Source of the DNA: JBBREP01 sp036501845
Lineage (GTDB): Bacteria; Actinomycetota; Acidimicrobiia; IMCC26256; PALSA-610
Assembly: GCA_036501845.1 (NCBI GenBank)
Contig: DASXZO010000043.1
Coordinates: 1 to 27,087 of the forward strand
DNA: 27,087 nucleotides
Reading direction: 5' to 3'
Shown here: one piece after another, positions 22,926-27,087 of the stretch
Position numbering within the stretch: position 1 is the first letter of the stretch
Layout: the number at the start of each line of letters is the position of its first letter
Position numbers and translations under genes: made by a program
Notes under the pieces: model-generated
What the model was told of the DNA's origin: nothing
The model's database searches: none
The model's input: the letters and a program-made list of their open reading frames with translations, nothing else

Positions 22926-24101
22926 TTACACGGCGTGGCAGATGCGTTCGAGCGAAGCGACGAGCCGGCTCACGTCGTCGTCGTCCACGTAGGCGACCAC
23001 GCCGGCGCGCACGACGCCGCCGGTGTCGTCGATCCCGAGATGCGCGGCCACCTCGGTGGCGTAGCTGTCGCCGCTCCACACCGCGATGCGGTCGTGGGCG
23101 AGATCGCGGGCCACGTCGGCGGGATGGCAACCGTCGACCACGAAGGCGACGGTGGGGGTGCGCCCCTCGAGGCCCTTCGGCCCGACGACCGCGACTCGCG
23201 GAATCGATGCGAGCCCGTCGAGCAAGCCGGCGAAGCACGCTCGTTCGTGCGCAGCGACTTCGGCGCCACGTTCGAGCATGAAGTGCGCGGCGGCCCGCAC
23301 GCCCGCCAGCGCCTCGAAGTTCGCGGTGCCGGTCTCGAAGCGAGCCACCCCCTGGTTCGAAGCGGGCCGCACCTTGTACGACTCCACCCGCTCGGCAAGC
23401 TCGGGATCCACCCACATCATCGCCGCGTGTGGCCCGTACCACTTGTAGGCGCTCGTGACGATCGCGTCGCAGCCCAGCGCAGCCACATCCAGGGCCACGT
23501 GCGGTGCGAGGTGCACGGCGTCGACGAACACGCGAGCGCCGGCGTCGTGGGCCAGCTTGGCGATCGCGGCGACGTCGGGGATCGTGCCGAGCAGGTTCGA
23601 CGCGCCGGTGACCGCCACCCACCGGGTGCGATCGTCGAGCAGGGCGCCGATGCTCTCGAGATCGAGCTGGCCGGTGGCGCGGTCGAAGTCGGCGAGCACG
23701 AGCTCGGCGCCGCGGTCGGCCGCGGCGGCACGCCACGTACTCACGTTGGCGTCATGATCGAGGCGGGTGCCGACGATGCGGTCGCCGGGTTTCCAGTGGC
23801 GCGCGATCGCTCGTGTGAACGCGAACGTCATGGTGGTCATGTTCGGGCCGAACCACACGCTCGGCGTCGGTGCGCCGAAGAAGCGGGCGCCGATTTCCCG
23901 TGTCGATGCGAGCAGCTCGTCGGTGGCCGCGCTCGCCGCGAACGCGCCGCCGCAGTTTGCGTTGTCGCCGCTCGCGGCCCAACCCTGCATCGCGTCGATC
24001 GCGTAACCGTGCATCTGCGTGCCCGCCGGCCCGTCGAAGCGGGCCCACCCGGATTGCGCACCGGGGAACTGCAGGCGGAGCGCGGCTGAGTCGATCGCCA
24101 T
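22926..24101 (-). CDS. Cysteine desulfurase-like PLP protein (class V aminotransferase, VC1184 type)
   Basis: The 391-aa protein is a fold-type I PLP enzyme: FDGPAGTQMHGYAIDAM (22-38), NANCGGAF (48-55), the ligand pair VDAVHLAPH (193-201; Asp194, His197) and SAYKWYGPH (217-225) with Schiff-base Lys220. The pattern is that of the cysteine-desulfurase-like VC1184 subfamily, whose reaction is not well defined. No SUF or ISC scaffold gene is near, so a housekeeping Fe-S role is unlikely. Its ATG overlaps the ArfB stop by one base (TGATG). It is the last gene of a three-gene operon. Confidence 0.88.
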   Translation of the reverse strand: MAIDSAALRLQFPGAQSGWARFDGPAGTQMHGYAIDAMQGWAASGDNANCGGAFAASAATDELLASTREIGARFFGAPTPSVWFGPNMTTMTFAFTRAIARHWKPGDRIVGTRLDHDANVSTWRAAAADRGAELVLADFDRATGQLDLESIGALLDDRTRWVAVTGASNLLGTIPDVAAIAKLAHDAGARVFVDAVHLAPHVALDVAALGCDAIVTSAYKWYGPHAAMMWVDPELAERVESYKVRPASNQGVARFETGTANFEALAGVRAAAHFMLERGAEVAAHERACFAGLLDGLASIPRVAVVGPKGLEGRTPTVAFVVDGCHPADVARDLAHDRIAVWSGDSYATEVAAHLGIDDTGGVVRAGVVAYVDDDDVSRLVASLERICHAV

Positions 24102-24583
24102 CACTCGTCCACGGTAGGTCGGCGGCGCTGTTCCTTCTTCTTGCCGTGCACCCGCTTGTGCTCCACGCGTGTGCGCTGCGACGAGCGAGTGGGCGCGGTC
24201 GGCCGGCGCACCCGCTGCTCTCGCAACGCGGCCGCGAGCCGCCGTTGGAGGCGTTCGAGTGCGAGCTCGCGGTTGCGCGCTTGCGAGCGGGTATCGGCCG
24301 CCACCACGCGGATGCTCGGACCGATCTGGTCGAGGAGCCGAGCGCGCGACCAGCGCGACAAGCTCGGCGATCGGCCGATGTCGAACACCAGCTCTACGCG
24401 AGTGTTCGACGTGTTGGCGTGCTGGCCGCCCGGACCGCCCGAACCCGTGAAGCGCCACGACAGCTCGTCGATGGGGATCTGCACGTCGCGCGACACCCGC
24501 AACGACGCGGGCCCAACCGTGTCGGCGGCGTCGTCAGCCCCGGCGCGCTCGTCGCGCTCGGCGCGCCGGTCGTGCTCGGTCAT
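24101..24583 (-). CDS. arfB: ArfB-like peptidyl-tRNA hydrolase (ribosome rescue)
   Basis: The 160-aa protein is a short release-factor-like protein. The catalytic loop GSGGPGGQHANTSNTRVEL (47-65) has GGQ at 52-54, and the C-terminal tail HKRVHGKKKEQRRR is basic, as needed for entering the empty mRNA channel of stalled ribosomes. The codon-recognition domains of true release factors are absent. ArfB releases nascent peptide from non-stop ribosomes as a backup to tmRNA. The first 25 residues are an acidic, low-complexity extension. The start ATG overlaps the thioesterase stop as ATGA, and the longer frame to 24907 is out-of-frame thioesterase sequence. Confidence 0.9.
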   Translation of the reverse strand: MTEHDRRAERDERAGADDAADTVGPASLRVSRDVQIPIDELSWRFTGSGGPGGQHANTSNTRVELVFDIGRSPSLSRWSRARLLDQIGPSIRVVAADTRSQARNRELALERLQRRLAAALREQRVRRPTAPTRSSQRTRVEHKRVHGKKKEQRRRPTVDE

Positions 24584-25029
24584 CCTGCTGCGGGCCGCAT
24601 CGGCCGCACCGCGATCGTCACCTGCGACGTGGCGCACAGTTTGTCGGAATCGTCGAGCATGTCGATCTGCCACACCATCGTGGTGCGCCCTTTGTGGCGC
24701 GGCGTCGCGGTGGCGCGAATTGTGCCGGTCCGCACGCTGCGCAGAAAGGTCGTGTTGTTCGACTGGCCCATCACCACCATGCCCGAGTCGACGCCTACGG
24801 CGAACGCCGATCCCATGCTCGCGAGCGTCTCGGCGATCGACGCGTAGACGCCACCGTGCACGATGCCCATCGGCTGGAGGAGGTGCGTGCCCACCGGAAG
24901 GTCGCACGTGAGCCGCCCGTCGTCGTGCCGCACGATGTGCTCGTGGATGCCCGCGAGGAACGTCTCCTCGATGGGGAGTACGGCCATGGTGCTACCGCCG
25001 ATGCGGTCGTGGTCGTCAGTGGTGGTCAC
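24580..25029 (-). CDS. PaaI-family hotdog thioesterase
   Basis: The protein is 149 aa from GTG 25029, or 135 aa from the in-frame ATG at 24987. The hotdog signature is GIVHGGVYASIAETLAS with an intact HGG and a catalytic Glu/Asp position in the helix, followed by MGQSNNTTFLRSVRTG. Members hydrolyse aromatic or short-chain acyl-CoA. I prefer the GTG because TAGCGT lies exactly 7 nt upstream, as in the other leaderless starts here, while neither start has a Shine-Dalgarno. It heads the operon with ArfB and the cysteine-desulfurase-like gene and is divergent from a phosphotransferase gene. Confidence 0.85.
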   Translation of the reverse strand: MTTTDDHDRIGGSTMAVLPIEETFLAGIHEHIVRHDDGRLTCDLPVGTHLLQPMGIVHGGVYASIAETLASMGSAFAVGVDSGMVVMGQSNNTTFLRSVRTGTIRATATPRHKGRTTMVWQIDMLDDSDKLCATSQVTIAVRPMRPAAG

Positions 25030-25036
25030 CCCGATG

Positions 25037-25046
25037 ACGCTACTTT
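25037..25046. promoter_or_regulatory. Back-to-back promoter with overlapping -10 boxes
   Basis: In ACGCTACTTT the plus strand gives TACTTT (25041-25046), 6 nt before the phosphotransferase ATG at 25053. The minus strand gives TAGCGT (25042-25037), 7 nt before the thioesterase GTG at 25029. The two boxes share the central TA, and both transcripts would be leaderless. Confidence 0.55.
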
Positions 25047-25052
25047 CCGTCG

Positions 25053-26141
25053 ATGGCTGCGGGTCCGGTGCGAGACGACGAAGCGCTCGTCGCCGGGTTC
25101 GAACGCTGGCTCGCACAATGCGACGAGGGTGCTGGCGGCGAGCTGCGCGGAGCCCGTGTCGAAGCGCTGCGGCGGCCGTCGTCGGGCTGGACGAACGAGA
25201 CCGTGATGGTCGACCTCGCGGCGGCGACGTCGGCGCGGTCTGTGGCTCGCACGGTGGTGGTGCGGATGCCGCCGATCGTGTCGTCGTTTCCCGATCAGGA
25301 CGTTGCATTCGAGGCTTCGGTGTTGCGCGCGCTGGCATCGACGCGCGTTCCGGTTCCCTCGGTGTTCGCCACCGAGCTCGACGCGCAATGGTTGGGAGCG
25401 CCGTTCGCGGTGATGGCGTGCATCGACGGTCATGTGGTGGGCGACGTGCCCGCGTTCGACGAATGGCTCGGCGCGCTCGATGCCGATGGCCAGCGGGCCC
25501 GCCACGAGGAGTTCGTGGCGATGCTCGCCACGCTGCATGGGTGCGACATCTCGGCGCTCGAGCTCGAGGCTCCCTTGCGCGCGGGGATCAGCGACGAGGT
25601 CGCGTATTGGGAGCGTTACCTCGCGTGGTCTTCGGACGGCGCACCGACGCGCCGGCTCGCCGACGCGCTGGCCTGGTGTCGCGACACGGAGCCAAGGCAC
25701 GAGCATGCGAACCACTCGTTGCTGTGGGGCGACGCCCGTATCGGCAACGTGATCTGGCGCGATGCTCGTGTTCGTGAGCTGGCGAAACCCGCGGACACGA
25801 TCGCGGCGCTGATCGATTGGGAAGGCGCGTCGGTGGGTCCGCCGGAGATGGACCTCGGTTGGTACCTCGCGCTCGACGCGCTCACCACGCACTTTGTGGG
25901 TCGTACCGTGCCCGGCTTTCTCGACCGCACCGGCGTGGTCGACTGCTACGAGAACGCGCTCGGCCGCAGTGTCGAGCATCTCGAATGGCACGAGGTGTTC
26001 GCGCTCGTGCGTTCGACGTGCATCAACGAGTGCCAAGCGCGACTCGCTGCTCGGACCGGCACGCGCTATCCCGGCGTCGCCGGCGACGACAACCCGGTGC
26101 TCGACTACATGTGGTCGCGCATAGACGCGATGGCGAACTGA
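25053..26141 (+). CDS. Phosphotransferase family protein (aminoglycoside phosphotransferase fold)
   Basis: The 362-aa protein is a paralog of the one at 14063-15178. It shows SSGWTNETVMVDL (43-55) as nucleotide loop, GAPFAVMACIDG (115-126), catalytic loop LLWGDARIGNVIW (223-235; Asp227, Asn232) and LIDWEGASVGPPEMDLGW (253-270; Asp255). The HGD histidine is Trp, as in the other copy. Both also share SVEHLEWHEVF / AEHLEWYTVL near the end. A small-molecule kinase is expected, substrate unknown. The ATG follows TACTTT by 6 nt with no ribosome site. Its stop lies 21 bp from the stop of the convergent DUF1996 gene. Confidence 0.88.
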   Translation: MAAGPVRDDEALVAGFERWLAQCDEGAGGELRGARVEALRRPSSGWTNETVMVDLAAATSARSVARTVVVRMPPIVSSFPDQDVAFEASVLRALASTRVPVPSVFATELDAQWLGAPFAVMACIDGHVVGDVPAFDEWLGALDADGQRARHEEFVAMLATLHGCDISALELEAPLRAGISDEVAYWERYLAWSSDGAPTRRLADALAWCRDTEPRHEHANHSLLWGDARIGNVIWRDARVRELAKPADTIAALIDWEGASVGPPEMDLGWYLALDALTTHFVGRTVPGFLDRTGVVDCYENALGRSVEHLEWHEVFALVRSTCINECQARLAARTGTRYPGVAGDDNPVLDYMWSRIDAMAN

Positions 26142-26162
26142 TCGACGCCGAGTGGATGGCGG

Positions 26163-27087
26163 CTACGCGCCGGCTGGCGGCTCGCTCACCGTTTCGCCAA
26201 GCTTGTTGTGCGCGAGCCGGAGCTTGCGCAGCACGAGGCCCATTTCCTTGTAACACTCACGGTGGCCGACGAGGCAGTAGTTCTCGAGCGTCGAGAGCGT
26301 CTGCTGGTTCCACGACTGGATGTAGTCGGCGTGCGCGGTGTCGAGTGCGCCGGACGACAGCGTGATCACCGAGCCGTGCGGCACGGCCTTGTACATCACC
26401 CACACCGAAAGACGAGGCACGATCACCGGGTAGCCCGCGGGACACACATTGTGGACCGGGTACGTCATGTGCGACATGTGGTCGGGGCTGTCGAGATCGG
26501 CGCCGTTCCAGCAACTCGGGAAGTTCACGCCGATCGCCATGAGCTGACCGGGCTTGCACGAGGGCATGACCGTGAACGCCTGCGTGGGCATCGAGTGGCT
26601 GAAGCACGAGAAGTGCACGTTGCCGGCGCCCTTGGCGATCATCTCGAGTCCGGCCGGCAAGGGATGCACCGGCTGCGTGCCGAACACCGCGTAATAGGCG
26701 CCCAACGCCGCGGGCTTCACGGCGATGCCGTTCACCGAGAGCGTCGGTGCCCAATAGGCCGCCGTGTCGCCGGCCACGCCGCACGTGGTGGAGTGACCGA
26801 GAAGCGACGCGTACGTGGAGCTCGCGTCGGTGGTGGCGTTGCCGAAGAAGTCGTGGCTGTGCGACACGCCCGACAGGTTCGGGTACACGATCGGGTCGTC
26901 GTTCGAGCGGTGCGAGAACGTGCAGGTCGACACGATGAGGCCGGTGCGCGGCAGCGGCTTCGGGGGCGCCGGCGCATGGACCTTCGCCGGCTTGGGCGCG
27001 GCCTTGGCCATCGCCGCGGGTGCCATCGCGCCCACGAGCGCGATGGCCGTCGCGACGACGGCGATACGGCGGCGCGCGCGTCGGCGG
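26163..27087 (-). CDS. Secreted DUF1996-domain protein, N-terminus cut by the window edge
   Basis: About 308 codons are visible, and the true start lies beyond 27087. The first visible residues form a signal peptide (RRRIAVVATAIALVGAMAP, then AAMA before the likely cleavage site). A Pro/Ala/Lys linker follows, then the DUF1996 core: CTFSHRSNDDPIVYPNLS, SHSHDFFGN, an AAYWAPTLSVNG segment, FPSCWNGADLDSPDHMSHM and PVIVPRLSVWV. The His/Asp/Cys-rich core suggests an extracellular fold with metal or disulfides, but the function of DUF1996 is unknown; homologs in fungi and actinobacteria are secreted. GTG 27035 or ATG 27026 would remove the signal peptide, so I do not accept them as starts. Confidence 0.85.
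   Translation of the reverse strand, partial: RRRARRRIAVVATAIALVGAMAPAAMAKAAPKPAKVHAPAPPKPLPRTGLIVSTCTFSHRSNDDPIVYPNLSGVSHSHDFFGNATTDASSTYASLLGHSTTCGVAGDTAAYWAPTLSVNGIAVKPAALGAYYAVFGTQPVHPLPAGLEMIAKGAGNVHFSCFSHSMPTQAFTVMPSCKPGQLMAIGVNFPSCWNGADLDSPDHMSHMTYPVHNVCPAGYPVIVPRLSVWVMYKAVPHGSVITLSSGALDTAHADYIQSWNQQTLSTLENYCLVGHRECYKEMGLVLRKLRLAHNKLGETVSEPPAGA

Noticed and set aside
26163..27035. DUF1996 gene starting at GTG 27035
   Set aside because: The open frame continues to the window edge and encodes a signal peptide core that this start would remove.

Overview
The window is dense, GC-rich (about two-thirds G+C) chromosomal DNA from an actinobacterium. F420-type luciferase-like oxidoreductase, a P450, many acyl-CoA/hotdog proteins, WGD-type phosphotransferases, an NrtR-like regulator and many apparently leaderless starts point to the class Acidimicrobiia or a close relative. 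This placement is inference; there is no rRNA or marker phylogeny here. I see no tRNA, rRNA, CRISPR, transposase or phage gene, so it reads as ordinary chromosome with an accessory-metabolism flavour.

Left part (1-4179), all leftward: a phosphonate-monoester-hydrolase-type sulfatase, a TesB-like thioesterase, a luciferase-like oxidoreductase, and the start of an unidentified gene cut by the left edge. A 436-bp intergenic stretch upstream holds a likely terminator hairpin and two dyads built from the same hexamer. 4180-9394, leftward: a four-gene module of ABC ATPase, FtsX-type permease, histidine kinase and LuxR-type response regulator, joined by very tight junctions. A CPBP-family membrane protein is divergent from it (9518-10330) and converges on a P450 across a hairpin.

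Middle (11726-17537), mostly rightward: an AIM24-family protein, then a leftward MTH1187-type thiamine-binding protein, the two separated by a perfect 21-bp-arm palindrome. Next come a methyltransferase, a GNAT acetyltransferase, a phosphotransferase, the translational GTPase TypA/BipA and a small lipoprotein. Then a leftward NrtR - NadD-like - DUF3817 operon (19291 to 17553), suggesting NAD-linked control. Divergent from it is a rightward operon of an amidohydrolase and two double-hotdog proteins, with a TCTGAC-N5-GTCAGA dyad at its promoter.

Right part: a leftward membrane-anchored unknown behind a 10-codon leader ORF; a leftward, translationally coupled hotdog thioesterase - ArfB - cysteine-desulfurase-like operon; a second phosphotransferase divergent from it, whose -10 box shares its TA with the operon's; and a secreted DUF1996 protein cut by the right edge.

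The most notable signals are regulatory: a recurrent TANNNT box 6-9 nt before start codons (leaderless transcription), a back-to-back promoter with overlapping -10 elements, several operator-like dyads sitting on promoters, and a coupled leader ORF. I found no clearly new multi-gene system. The nearest candidates are the NrtR/NadD/DUF3817 operon and the ABC-kinase-regulator module facing an atypical CPBP protein.
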